From an uncultured Bacteroidales bacterium (GTDB lineage: Bacteria > Bacteroidota > Bacteroidia > Bacteroidales > Lentimicrobiaceae): a DNA stretch of 41,725 nucleotides. The position numbers and the translations under genes are program-made. The notes below the pieces were generated by a model. The model made no database searches. It saw only the letters and a list, made by a program, of their open reading frames with translations, and was not told the DNA's origin. Position 1 is the stretch's first letter, and each line of letters starts with the position of its first letter. The stretch is from positions 1 to 41,725 of the forward strand of contig CALCQV010000124.1 in NCBI GenBank assembly GCA_937894795.1. Direction: 5' to 3'. This document shows, one piece after another, positions 7,640 to 16,862 of the stretch.

Positions 7640-10600
7640 ATGCGTTATCTAAAACTTGTACAAGCATCAATAATTTGGATACTCGTTGCAGGTTTCATTG
7701 CTATTAACCAACAGGATCCTGAAGAATTCTCAGAGGATCCTGCGGTTTTTATAAAGCAACTCAATACCTATTTTGAGTCACAGAATAATCGCAAGGTTCA
7801 ACTTATTCTTAAGGAGTTTATAACCGACTGGGATGAAGGTAAATTTACCCTTCAGGTTCAGAAGGAGGTTATTAGAAATTCCAACCTTATGCGGAAGCAG
7901 AATATCAGGCCTCACATGGGATATTCTGATTACCTTGAAGCCCTGAGTTCCTTTACTGAAACTACAGGAAACCAGAGTATATTGGAATGGCATAAGGCAT
8001 TGCAGCCATTTATTGATTCTAAAGGCTTGAAACAACTTAAAACCTACCTGAACAATACAACCCAGTTTAACCGCGACCACGTGTTGTTCAAACAAAATAC
8101 GAATGTTTGGAAGTTCGAAGGAAGCGGATTTACTTACCGTTATGATTCAACACTGTCCATTGAACTTAAGGACATAAATTTAATCTGTTTTTCCGGCCGT
8201 GACAGCATTTCAATACTTGGTACTTCAGGTACCTTCTTCCCATTGGCTGACAGGTTTCAGGGGAGAGATGGAAAGGTGAACTGGAGTAAGTATGGCTATG
8301 ATCCACGAAATGTATATGTGGTAGTGGATACTTATAAAGTCAACCTTAAAGAAACATACTGGAAGGCTGATACTGTCAACTTTTACCATAAAGTATATTT
8401 TGACAAAGCATTGGTAGGATCACTTGAAGACAGAGTTTTGGCGGGTGTTCCTCTGGAACGATCATCTTTTCCCAAATTTGTATCCTTTGATAAGGATATC
8501 AGTATAAAGAACCTTTATAAAAACATTGATTATTTTGGCGGCTTTACTATTGAGGGTTCACGTATTGTAGGTTCAGGAGATACCTACACTGATGCAAACA
8601 TCTTTGTAAAGAAAGGCACAGAATTAATCATGCGCCTTGATTCAAAGAGCTTTGTCATTCGCCCCGATAGACTCATATCTCCAAGAACTGCAGCAACGAT
8701 TTATTACGAAAATGATTCTATTTATCATCCGGGATTAAACTTACGGTATGTAAATGAGAACAGGGAACTTGCCTTACTCAGAAATGGGGAGGGCGTTTCA
8801 GGTAGTCCGTTTTTTAGTTCGTTTCATAAGATTGACATGTACTTTCAGGGGATGTATTATTCCATTGATGCTGACAGTATAAATTTTGAAATGCTCAGAG
8901 GACTGAGTAATAAAGGGACTGCCACTTTTGAGTCAACCAACTTTTACAGTGAAGAGAGATTTGATAAACTGCAAGGTATTGATGCAATTAACCCTATTAA
9001 TGTAATTTACAACTACTCGGAAAAGAATAAAGTAAAAGTTTTCTTCTTACCTGAACTTGCTAAATTTGTTCAGAAGCCTATTGAACAAGTGAAAGCAATG
9101 GCAATAAATCTCTCCAATGGAGGATTTATAACCTATAATATTGACAATGACAGGATTGAAGTCAAGCAACGACTATATGATTATCTGAACGCTCGAAGTA
9201 AAAAGATGGATTATGATGTTATTCAGATCAGATCAAATGTTGACCGAGGGGCCAATGGAGTGCTGAATCTGAAAACATTTAATATAACAGTAAGAGGTGT
9301 TGACAGCGTTGCACTGAGTGATGTAAAGGCTGTTAATATAATACCAAGAACCAAAGAAATCATTATTGGCCGCAACAGAGATTTCGTTTTCACCGGAATG
9401 GTAAAGGCAGGCTATTTTACTTTTTATGCCAACAAGAGTTCCTTTGAGTACGATAAGTTTAAACTCAGTATGCCAACCATTGATTCACTTAGTTTTATGG
9501 TAGATACTATAAATATAAGTACCGGCAAGCTGCAGCGTATTGAAGTTAAGAATGTTTTGGCCGATTTAAATGGTGAATTGCTGATAGATGACCCAACAAA
9601 TAAATCCGGAATCCGAAATCTACCGGTTTATCCTTTGTTTAATAGTCATGAAGACGCTTTCGTCTTTTACGACTATAGCACTATCAGAGGAGGTGCATAC
9701 AAGCGTGAGAATTTCTTTTATACGGTCTATCCTTTTGTTATCGACAGCTTGAATAGTTTTACAACGGAAGGATTGAAATTTGACGGCTCATTGAATTCAG
9801 GTGATATCATGCCGGTGATTGAAGAGCCGTTACGGGTTATGGAGGACTATTCCCTTGGATTCAATCGTTCACTTCCTCCAAAGGGTATTCCCGTATATAA
9901 AGACAGGGCAACATACTATTCAAATATTACCCTTGATAACAATGGTCTTCAAGGTGACGGTAGATTGGAATACCTTACATCCACATCTGAGTCAAAGAAC
10001 TTTATCTTCTACCCTGATTCTCTGGTTGCTGATTTGAAAAACTTTGACATCAAGGAAAAATATGGGGCTCCCACATTTCCTATGGTTGTCGGTGAAGGTG
10101 TTCATCAATATTGGGTTCCGGCACTTGATAGTATGAGCTTGCAAACATTACCCGGTAAGGAGTTTGAAATGTTTGGAGCTAAATCATATCATAGTGGAAA
10201 CCTCACTCTCACTTCAAGAGGTTTATTTGGAAGCGGGAAGAGCCGGCTTGATAATGCAGATCTGATTTCCAATAACTTTAGTTTTAGGAATCAATCATTC
10301 CATACTGATACCACCGATTTCCTGCTTTATTATCCTGAGCGTCCCAGCTTATCATTATCCACCAGGATGAATTCAGGTAGTGTTGATTTCCTGAATCAGG
10401 AAGGTGTGTTCGGAGTATTGGGTGAAAGTCAGCGAATTGAGCTGCCACATAGCAAATATGTTTGCTACATGGACCAGATAGAATGGAGTATGGAGAAGAG
10501 TGAATTGCTGTTGACCAATTCACTGGTACACAGGTCTGAATTGACTGATGCCATTGATTTAAAAAAGCTGGTTGACTATGACTTCAGTGGCTCCGAGTTT

Positions 10601-12124
10601 ATCTCTACTGATCCTCAGAGAGATTCCTTACAATTCTTTGCTATGGAGGCATCATACAAGATGAAGGAAAATATTATCAATGCCCGAGATGTTAAGATAA
10701 TTCAGGTGGCTGATATTGCTGTTTTTCCAGGTGATGGTAAAGTTACAATCTTGTCGGATGGTGATATGCAGGCATTGGAGGGTGCAAATATAATAGCTGA
10801 CCGTAAGCACAAGCATCACAGAATTTATGATGCATCAATAAAAGTGAACTCCAGAAAGCACTATATGGCTTCCGGAAATATTGATTATGTTGATGATGCC
10901 GGAAACGTACGACAACTTCATCTCGATCCAATCACAGTGGATTCTGCTCAACATACCTATGGACTTACTAATATTCCTGCAAACAATTTCATGCCATTAA
11001 ATGATCATTTTAACTTTATAGGTAACATTAAAATGAAGGCAGATTCCAGGAACCATTATTTCGATGGAGTATTCCAGATGCAAAATGCATGTCTTGCTGA
11101 GAATAGACCCTGGGTTAGATTTGCATCAGAACTGGATCAGAATGATATAAGAATTCCAATTACACTTAATGAAAGAGACAGCATCAATGATCCGGTTCTC
11201 TTAGGGGTTGTTTATTCTGACTTTTTCTCAAGCATCTACCCATCATTACTGGAAAGGCCAAAAGCATTCGGCGATACTTTACTAGCCACAGCCACCGGAT
11301 ATATCCGATACGATAAGCCTTCCCAATCATATATTACAGGCAGCAATGAACGATTGGATAAGAAAACACTGGCGGGTAATCTTTTAATATTTTCAACAGA
11401 GCAATGCGTACTTAAGGCTCAGGGTGATCTGAATATTGGCACTGCTTTGGGAAGTGTTAAAATGAATACTTATGGAGACGTTTCCCAGTATACACTTGTT
11501 GATTCTACACGTATAAATTTATCGGTAGCATTGGATTTCTTTTTCTCAACACAGGCATTTGACAGGTTGCTTGAAGATCTTAAAGTCACCGAACTGGGTC
11601 GTCTTGATGTTAACACTGAATCCTTTAAATTATTCCTTACTTCTTTGATTGGAGAAACAGAATCTAAAGCATTCCTCGATGAATTGAATCTTACAGGCCA
11701 GGTCAAGAAAGTGCCCGATCAACTTAATAAATCAATGATCCTAAGTAATCTTAACATGGTTTGGGATAGAAAGCTAAGATCATTTGTGAGTGAAGGAAAG
11801 ATTGGTATAGCAGGGATTCAGCGTAATTTGGTAAACCGGACAGTTGATGGCTATATTGAAATAGGAAAAAGGAGAACAGGTGATATAATCAATGTATATC
11901 TGGAGTTCAGTCCTCAAATATGGTACTTCTTCTCCTATAGCAATGGAATAATGCAGGCCATCTCTTCCAATAACGAATTCAATTCAATTCTGGTGTCATT
12001 AAAGGAGAATAAGAGAACTTTGAATACTAAATCAGATGAAACGGCATACCAGTTCATTATTTCAACTCCTGAAGCCCGTATGGCATTTATGAGGAAGATT
12101 CAGCAACGACAATTTTCAGAATAG
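7640..12124 (+). CDS. Giant secreted beta-rich protein of unknown function (1494 residues)
   Basis: I do not recognise a named family. A hydrophobic N-terminal segment (about residues 4-22) looks like a signal peptide, so export to the periplasm or cell surface is expected. The rest is rich in alternating polar and hydrophobic residues, typical of beta-strands. Sub-repeats can be seen: ITLDNNGLQGDGRLEYL near 765 and LTLTSRGLFGSGKSRLDN near 853 share the pattern [IL]TL-x3-GL-x-G-x-G. Two longer blocks (about 290-430 and 1000-1110) resemble LptA/OstA- or AsmA-like strand ladders, but this is only an impression. The C-terminal 150 residues form a separate region. It sits between prmA and plsY, 5 bp before plsY, in what appears to be a conserved Bacteroidetes order. 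An envelope role is inferred only from the signal peptide and the neighbouring lipid gene. Confidence 0.75.
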   Translation: MRYLKLVQASIIWILVAGFIAINQQDPEEFSEDPAVFIKQLNTYFESQNNRKVQLILKEFITDWDEGKFTLQVQKEVIRNSNLMRKQNIRPHMGYSDYLEALSSFTETTGNQSILEWHKALQPFIDSKGLKQLKTYLNNTTQFNRDHVLFKQNTNVWKFEGSGFTYRYDSTLSIELKDINLICFSGRDSISILGTSGTFFPLADRFQGRDGKVNWSKYGYDPRNVYVVVDTYKVNLKETYWKADTVNFYHKVYFDKALVGSLEDRVLAGVPLERSSFPKFVSFDKDISIKNLYKNIDYFGGFTIEGSRIVGSGDTYTDANIFVKKGTELIMRLDSKSFVIRPDRLISPRTAATIYYENDSIYHPGLNLRYVNENRELALLRNGEGVSGSPFFSSFHKIDMYFQGMYYSIDADSINFEMLRGLSNKGTATFESTNFYSEERFDKLQGIDAINPINVIYNYSEKNKVKVFFLPELAKFVQKPIEQVKAMAINLSNGGFITYNIDNDRIEVKQRLYDYLNARSKKMDYDVIQIRSNVDRGANGVLNLKTFNITVRGVDSVALSDVKAVNIIPRTKEIIIGRNRDFVFTGMVKAGYFTFYANKSSFEYDKFKLSMPTIDSLSFMVDTINISTGKLQRIEVKNVLADLNGELLIDDPTNKSGIRNLPVYPLFNSHEDAFVFYDYSTIRGGAYKRENFFYTVYPFVIDSLNSFTTEGLKFDGSLNSGDIMPVIEEPLRVMEDYSLGFNRSLPPKGIPVYKDRATYYSNITLDNNGLQGDGRLEYLTSTSESKNFIFYPDSLVADLKNFDIKEKYGAPTFPMVVGEGVHQYWVPALDSMSLQTLPGKEFEMFGAKSYHSGNLTLTSRGLFGSGKSRLDNADLISNNFSFRNQSFHTDTTDFLLYYPERPSLSLSTRMNSGSVDFLNQEGVFGVLGESQRIELPHSKYVCYMDQIEWSMEKSELLLTNSLVHRSELTDAIDLKKLVDYDFSGSEFISTDPQRDSLQFFAMEASYKMKENIINARDVKIIQVADIAVFPGDGKVTILSDGDMQALEGANIIADRKHKHHRIYDASIKVNSRKHYMASGNIDYVDDAGNVRQLHLDPITVDSAQHTYGLTNIPANNFMPLNDHFNFIGNIKMKADSRNHYFDGVFQMQNACLAENRPWVRFASELDQNDIRIPITLNERDSINDPVLLGVVYSDFFSSIYPSLLERPKAFGDTLLATATGYIRYDKPSQSYITGSNERLDKKTLAGNLLIFSTEQCVLKAQGDLNIGTALGSVKMNTYGDVSQYTLVDSTRINLSVALDFFFSTQAFDRLLEDLKVTELGRLDVNTESFKLFLTSLIGETESKAFLDELNLTGQVKKVPDQLNKSMILSNLNMVWDRKLRSFVSEGKIGIAGIQRNLVNRTVDGYIEIGKRRTGDIINVYLEFSPQIWYFFSYSNGIMQAISSNNEFNSILVSLKENKRTLNTKSDETAYQFIISTPEARMAFMRKIQQRQFSE

Positions 12125-12129
12125 CAGAG

Positions 12130-12771
12130 ATGATCAATTTAGCAATGATAGCAGGTATAATAATTGCATATTTGCTGGGTTCAATCCCAACAGCTGTAAT
12201 AGTTGGGAAATCATTTTTCGGAATGGACATCAGAACTGTTGGCAGTGGAAATGCAGGTGCTACAAACACTATTCGCACTTTCGGCATGAAAGTAGGCATT
12301 CCCGTCCTGCTTTTTGATATTCTGAAAGGTCTTGCAGCCGTTAAACTTTCATTATTCCTGAACTCTCCTGTACTCTCTGAAAATCTGGTTGAGATTTACA
12401 AAATAGCATTAGGTACATCAGCTGTGATAGGACATGTTTTCCCTGTATTTGCTTCATTCAGGGGAGGAAAGGGAGTGGCTACACTGGTAGGTGTCCTTAT
12501 TGCCATTTATCCTTTAAGTTTCCTGATAATCCTTGTTTGCTTCATTCTGATAATGATTTTATCCAGGATTGTCTCATTATCATCCATCATTTGCTCAATA
12601 CTATTCCCATTTATTGAGATATTTATCCTCCATGAAACAAGGCTTCCGCTAATAATACTTGCTATAGGAGTTGCGCTTTTCATCCCATACACTCACCGTG
12701 AGAATATAAAAAGACTTTTAGCAGGTACTGAAAAGAAGTTTGATTTTGGCAAGAACCGCATTAATAAGTAA
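12130..12771 (+). CDS. plsY: Acyl-phosphate glycerol-3-phosphate acyltransferase PlsY
   Basis: Membrane enzyme that transfers an acyl group from acyl-phosphate to glycerol-3-phosphate, the first step of phospholipid synthesis. The 213-residue protein is mostly hydrophobic helices. Family motifs are clear: GSIPT (17-21), VGSGNAGATNTIR (38-49, motif 1) and GHVFPVFASFRGGKGVAT (101-118, motif 2), with a later polar segment IPYTHRENIKR (motif 3). It starts 5 bp after the giant secreted protein, which suggests co-transcription. Confidence 0.97.
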   Translation: MINLAMIAGIIIAYLLGSIPTAVIVGKSFFGMDIRTVGSGNAGATNTIRTFGMKVGIPVLLFDILKGLAAVKLSLFLNSPVLSENLVEIYKIALGTSAVIGHVFPVFASFRGGKGVATLVGVLIAIYPLSFLIILVCFILIMILSRIVSLSSIICSILFPFIEIFILHETRLPLIILAIGVALFIPYTHRENIKRLLAGTEKKFDFGKNRINK

Positions 12772-12795
12772 TAATAATATTACGATTACATTAAT

Positions 12796-12838
12796 CCTAA
12801 ACTTCGTCCGCCAAATGCAATAGGTTAATAAGTTTAGG
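12796..12838. repeat. 9-bp perfect inverted repeat between plsY and dnaN
   Basis: CCTAAACTT (12796-12804) is matched by AAGTTTAGG (12830-12838) with a 25-base spacer. Neighbouring CCGCC (12808-12812) and GGCGG (12837-12841) could pair instead. No T-tract follows, so it is not a textbook terminator. It may be a weak terminator for plsY or a regulatory site for dnaN. Confidence 0.45.
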
Positions 12839-12954
12839 CGGGTTGTTGATAAAATTTAACTGAAAGCTTCATTTACCGGTAGAAGTTTGATTAATAATTT
12901 CTTATTTTTACCGATGGAAGAAATATTATTCCCTATTAAAAAAAGACATTGATT

Positions 12955-14076
12955 ATGAGATTCATAGTATCGAGCCAAAACCTACTTCGCGGCCTTCAGG
13001 CAATTAGCGGTGTGCTAAATTCAAGCAATACACTTCCAATATTGGATGATTTTCTTGTAGAATTAGCCGGTAATTCCTTAAGAATAACAGCCTCTGATCT
13101 TGAAACCACCATGACTGTTGTATTAGATGTCAATATGGCTGAAGATGAGGGATTTATTGCTATACCGGCAAAGATACTTATTGAATTGCTGAAAACATAC
13201 GGTGATACTCCGCTTACATTCACCATCAATGAGAACTTTGTAATAGAAATTGCTGCCGATGGTGCCAAGTTCCATATTACAGGTCATAATGCTGAAGAGT
13301 TCCCAAGAGTTCCCGAGCTTGAAGAAACATCCGGTTTTACCTTAACATCTGAGGTACTTCTCTCTGCAATCAATAAAACCATCTTCGCTACAGGATCTGA
13401 CGACCTGCGGCCGGCTATGTCAGGTGTAAATTGTGACCTTTCACCTGATTCTATAATATTTGTTGCAACGGATGCCCATAAACTGGTAAAATATAAACGT
13501 ACCGATGCAAGTGCTGACACTACCGTCTCGTTTATAATACCAAAGAAACCACTGAATCAGCTAAAGAATATCCTTATAGCAAACGATACTCCGATTGCCA
13601 TTTCTTATAATCAGAAAAATGCCCGCTTTAAATTCAATAATATTGATCTCTTCTGTCGCTTGATTGAAGGTCGGTATCCTAATTATGAGGCAGTCATTCC
13701 TACTGATAATCCTAATACGCTAATCGTTGACAGGTTGTCGTTTATTACTACGCTGAAAAGAGGATCCTTCTTTGCCAATAAATCAACCAATCAGATTCGA
13801 TTGACCATTTCAGGTCAAGAATTGTTTGTTGATGCAGAAGACATAGATTTCGCTCATGAATCACGTCAGCGGTTGAGCTGTAACTATTCCGGTGAGGATA
13901 TGGAAATTGGATTTAACTCCAGGTTCCTTATAGAGATGCTGGTTAACCTTAGCACTGAGAATGTTCGTCTGGAATTGTCAGCGCCAAATCGCGCAGGCAT
14001 CTTGCGTCCTGTTGAAGGTGAGAATAAAGCTGAGGATATCCTTATGCTTGTGATGCCGGTTATGTTAAATTCATAA
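12955..14076 (+). CDS. dnaN: DNA polymerase III beta subunit (sliding clamp)
   Basis: Forms the ring-shaped dimer that tethers the replicative polymerase to DNA. The N-terminus MRFIVSSQNLLRGLQAISGV, the ITASDLETTM strand and the C-terminal LMLVMPVML match the family closely. An open frame extends to a TTG at 12949, but the ATG at 12955 gives the conserved N-terminus and is chosen (373 residues). About 180 bp of noncoding DNA separates it from plsY, so it probably has its own promoter. Its last 17 bases overlap the 3' end of the convergent ABC-F gene. dnaA is not adjacent. Confidence 0.97.
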   Translation: MRFIVSSQNLLRGLQAISGVLNSSNTLPILDDFLVELAGNSLRITASDLETTMTVVLDVNMAEDEGFIAIPAKILIELLKTYGDTPLTFTINENFVIEIAADGAKFHITGHNAEEFPRVPELEETSGFTLTSEVLLSAINKTIFATGSDDLRPAMSGVNCDLSPDSIIFVATDAHKLVKYKRTDASADTTVSFIIPKKPLNQLKNILIANDTPIAISYNQKNARFKFNNIDLFCRLIEGRYPNYEAVIPTDNPNTLIVDRLSFITTLKRGSFFANKSTNQIRLTISGQELFVDAEDIDFAHESRQRLSCNYSGEDMEIGFNSRFLIEMLVNLSTENVRLELSAPNRAGILRPVEGENKAEDILMLVMPVMLNS

Positions 14077-15958
14077 ACAGCTCACTAAGTTCCAGCCAAC
14101 GGTCTGTTTTAGTGTTTATAAGTTGTTCCATTACAGCATAGTCCTTTGCCAGGATTGCCAATTCTTCATTTGAGCAGCTTCCGCTGTTCATTCGTTCCAT
14201 GATGGCTTCTTTTTGCTGCTCCAGGAATTGCACTTCCTGTTCCAGTTCTTCATACTCTTTTTTCTCTTTATATGTGGGTTTTCTTACCTTATTGGAGTCA
14301 TCTTTTTCTTTGGCCTTATTGACCGGGGCCTGTACATTTTTTTTAGAAGCAGCTCTGGCTTCTTCCGCCAGTTTTATCCTATAGTACTCGGTATAATTTC
14401 CATAATAATCCTTGATCTTGCCATTCCCTTCAAACACAAATACATGATCAACCAGCTTATCCATAAAATACCGGTCGTGTGAAACCACCAATAAGCATCC
14501 TCCAAAATTGACAAGGAAATCTTCCAGCAGATTTAATGTGTAGATATCCAGATCATTTGTAGGCTCATCAAGAATTAGAAAATTAGGGTTTTTAAGCAGT
14601 TGCATCAAAAGGTACAATCTCCTTTTTTCACCACCACTAAGATTTGAGAAATAGTTGTATTGCAAGGTATGAGGAAAATTAAAATGAGCCAGGAATGCAG
14701 AAGCTGACATATACTTCTTACCAATGGGAATTTGTTCTGCAATATCTTTGGCTATGTCAATTACCCGTTTATCCTCCACAGGTTGGAATCCTTCTTGTGA
14801 ATAATAGCCAAAAACAATAGTTTGCCCGGTTGAAATTTTACCCATATCCGGACTAAGCTGGCCCGTAATCAGGTTAAGGAATGTAGACTTGCCTGATCCA
14901 TTCTTGCCGAGCACACCGGCTCTTTCGCCTTTTTTAAAGATATACGAGAAGTTTTCAATGAGCCTGTTATCACCGAATGACTTAAAAACATTATTCATCT
15001 CAAGCACTTTACCTCCAATGCGGCTCATTTTAACCTCAAGAGGACCGGTGCCTTTTTCTATGGTTTTATTGGCTTTTTCCTGTATCTCATAAAAATTATC
15101 AATGCGGGCTTTTGACTTGGTGGTCCGTGCCTGAGGCATCCGTCGCATCCATTCAAGTTCCTTACGGAACATCCCCTGAGCTTTTTCAATTTCAGTTAGC
15201 TCAATAGCCTCTCTTTCAGCTTTCTTCTCAATAAAATAGGCATAATTGCCCTTATACCTATAAATGCGGTTGTTATCCAGTTCCAGGATCTCATCACAAA
15301 CATTATCAAGGAAATATCTGTCGTGAGTTACCACTAGCAAGCTAAGGCTTTGTCTGGAAAGATATTCCTCAAGCCATTCAATCATCTCTATGTCGAGGTG
15401 GTTGGTTGGCTCATCCAATATAAGCAAGTCTGTATCCTCAAGCAACGCTTTGGCCAATGATATTTTCTTTCGTTGGCCTCCCGATAATTCACCTACACGT
15501 TGGTCAAGGTTAATAATTTTAAACCTGTTAAGAATTTCCTTTATCCTGTTTTCATAATCCCAGCCCCCAACTCTTTCCATTTCATTGGATGCCACTTCAA
15601 AAAAGTTATGAGCTTCCTCTGAATCGTCATGTTGCAGACGTTTCAAACTCAGTTCATAATCTCTGATTGCTCTCATGAATTCGTTGTCGGAATGGAATAG
15701 AATATCGAACACGGTTTTTTCTTCATTCAGCAGGGGATTTTGCGGTAAATACGACCATCTGATATTCTTCCTGAAGGTAACAGCCCCTGAATCGGGAAGG
15801 TCCTTCCCGGCAATTATATTGAGCAATGAGCTTTTGCCTGCTCCGTTGCGGGCAATGAGTGCCACTTTACTTCCTTCGTCAATGCCAAAGGTTATATTAT
15901 TGAATAGTTCTTTTTCCCCGTATGATTTACTAAGGTTTTCAATCAGCAGATAGTTCAT
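14060..15958 (-). CDS. ABC-F family ATPase (Uup-like)
   Basis: A soluble protein of 632 residues with two ATP-binding cassettes and no membrane helices. Cassette 1 has ARNGAGKS (36-43), LSGGQRKK and LILDEPTNHLD. Cassette 2 has GKNGSGKST, LSGGEKRRLYLL and LILDEPTNDLD. A charged linker joins them, and the C-terminal 100 residues form a coiled coil (KEKKEYEELEQEVQFLEQ...), the ABC_tran_CTD of Uup-type proteins. ABC-F proteins act on ribosomes, and Uup also affects branched DNA. It converges on dnaN with a 17-bp overlap. A promoter-like CAAAGATA (minus TAnnTTTG) lies only 5 bp upstream of the ATG. Confidence 0.93.
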   Translation of the reverse strand: MNYLLIENLSKSYGEKELFNNITFGIDEGSKVALIARNGAGKSSLLNIIAGKDLPDSGAVTFRKNIRWSYLPQNPLLNEEKTVFDILFHSDNEFMRAIRDYELSLKRLQHDDSEEAHNFFEVASNEMERVGGWDYENRIKEILNRFKIINLDQRVGELSGGQRKKISLAKALLEDTDLLILDEPTNHLDIEMIEWLEEYLSRQSLSLLVVTHDRYFLDNVCDEILELDNNRIYRYKGNYAYFIEKKAEREAIELTEIEKAQGMFRKELEWMRRMPQARTTKSKARIDNFYEIQEKANKTIEKGTGPLEVKMSRIGGKVLEMNNVFKSFGDNRLIENFSYIFKKGERAGVLGKNGSGKSTFLNLITGQLSPDMGKISTGQTIVFGYYSQEGFQPVEDKRVIDIAKDIAEQIPIGKKYMSASAFLAHFNFPHTLQYNYFSNLSGGEKRRLYLLMQLLKNPNFLILDEPTNDLDIYTLNLLEDFLVNFGGCLLVVSHDRYFMDKLVDHVFVFEGNGKIKDYYGNYTEYYRIKLAEEARAASKKNVQAPVNKAKEKDDSNKVRKPTYKEKKEYEELEQEVQFLEQQKEAIMERMNSGSCSNEELAILAKDYAVMEQLINTKTDRWLELSELFMNLT

Positions 15959-15962
15959 TTTG

Positions 15963-15970
15963 CAAAGATA
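15963..15970 (-). promoter_or_regulatory. Possible -7 element immediately upstream of the ABC-F start
   Basis: CAAAGATA on the plus strand reads TATCTTTG on the minus strand, an exact match to the Bacteroidetes TAnnTTTG box. The start codon at 15958 is so close that the transcript would be leaderless or nearly so. No TTG is found at the usual -33 distance. Confidence 0.35.
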
Positions 15971-16090
15971 CTATTTCATGGCCAGCTTTCATTTGGCAGT
16001 GCATCGTCACTGACTGATTAAAGTGGCAGGAATTAATAAATGACTTAAATATTCAATGAATCCTTATTGGAATACGGCGCAAAATAGCTA

Positions 16091-16124
16091 AAAGAAAGAG
16101 CCTCCTTATTAAAAGGAAGCTCTT
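16091..16124 (-). terminator. Rho-independent terminator of the cold-shock gene
   Basis: On the minus strand AAGAGCTTCCTT pairs with AAGGAGGCTCTT (one G-U pair) around a 5-base loop (stem arms 16113-16124 and 16096-16107), then TCTTTTA follows. It lies 25 bp beyond the stop of the cold-shock gene. Confidence 0.8.
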
Positions 16125-16148
16125 GTGCAAAGACTAATAAATTCCTGA

Positions 16149-16340
16149 CTATATTTTCTTCACATCTACGGCCTTTTTGCCTCTCTTATCCTCGGTAACT
16201 TCATAGGTTACCAGGTCGTTTTCACTTACTTTTTCTGTCAGTCCTGTTGCGTGAACAAAAACATCGTGTTGGGTTTCATCATCAACAATGAAGCCGAAGC
16301 CTTTACGCTCATTGAAAAATTTAACTTTACCGGAAGGCAT
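16149..16340 (-). CDS. Cold-shock domain protein (CspA family)
   Basis: A 63-residue single-domain nucleic-acid chaperone that binds single-stranded RNA and DNA. RNP1 (KGFGFI, residues 14-19) and RNP2 (VFVHAT, 27-32) are intact, and the N-terminal GKVKFFNERKGFGFI is typical. It stands alone, with a strong Bacteroidetes promoter 30 bp upstream and a good terminator downstream, so it is a single-gene transcript. Whether it is cold-induced or constitutive cannot be told from sequence. Confidence 0.96.
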   Translation of the reverse strand: MPSGKVKFFNERKGFGFIVDDETQHDVFVHATGLTEKVSENDLVTYEVTEDKRGKKAVDVKKI

Positions 16341-16369
16341 AATAAATTGGTATTAATTGTTTAGCAGTA

Positions 16370-16400
16370 CAAATATAACCAAAAAACAGCAGAAATCAAA
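16370..16400 (-). promoter_or_regulatory. Promoter of the cold-shock gene
   Basis: Reading the minus strand, TTTG (16400-16397), a 19-base spacer, then TATATTTG (16377-16370). This matches the Bacteroidetes -33/-7 consensus exactly. Transcription would begin near 16364, giving a leader of about 25 bases. Confidence 0.7.
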
Positions 16401-16426
16401 TATTTGATTATCAATTATAATACTGA

Positions 16427-16690
16427 TTAATATAAAGGAATGAACTTAGGCTCCATAAGCCATCTGAAATTTGCGGCTGCTTCATCTTCTGAATTCCCGC
16501 ACATCCACTCTACAGGCTTAAACCCAATGCACACTTTTGGACGTTGATCCTTCCCGAAAAGGTTGCAAAGTTTTTCATCTGATAAATGTGGACAGGGTAC
16601 CATGGCCGGCTTTCCTTCAGGCATTCCGGGTAAAGGAGTACTTATTGAAGGATATATACAACATGCAGCACATCCTTTTCGACAATCCAT
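16427..16690 (-). CDS. Small YkgJ-type cysteine-cluster protein
   Basis: An 87-residue protein with eight cysteines: CRKGCAACC (3-11), then single Cys residues in the CPHLSDEKLC segment, KVCIG and WMCG. The pattern CxxxCxxCC...CPxL...C matches the YkgJ (CxxCxxCC) family, thought to bind zinc or an iron-sulfur cluster. The family function is unknown. It is not obviously in an operon, with the cold-shock promoter on one side and the pckA terminator on the other. Confidence 0.8.
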   Translation of the reverse strand: MDCRKGCAACCIYPSISTPLPGMPEGKPAMVPCPHLSDEKLCNLFGKDQRPKVCIGFKPVEWMCGNSEDEAAANFRWLMEPKFIPLY

Positions 16691-16808
16691 ATCAATATTC
16701 TTACAAGTTATTAATTCTATAATCTTTTGATGAACAGATCAGTTGAGAACAGGTGCCTGAATCAATAAGTCTATACAAAGGTATGGATATTGCCGGATTC
16801 CAATAATT

Positions 16809-16841
16809 AATAAGAGCCGTTATGATACAACGGCTCTTATT
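16809..16841 (-). terminator. Hairpin terminator downstream of pckA
   Basis: A perfect 13-bp stem (16809-16821 with 16829-16841) around a 7-base loop, containing AAGAGCCGTT/AACGGCTCTT. It lies 22 bp beyond the pckA stop. The T-tract on the minus strand is short (ends CTTATT). Confidence 0.75.
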
Positions 16842-16862
16842 ATGTTGGCATGAGTAATTTAA

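Noticed and set aside
9819..12124. Several 60-80 residue ORFs inside the giant gene on both strands
   Set aside because: All lie within a long frame with consistent codon use and show no motifs or ribosome-binding context.
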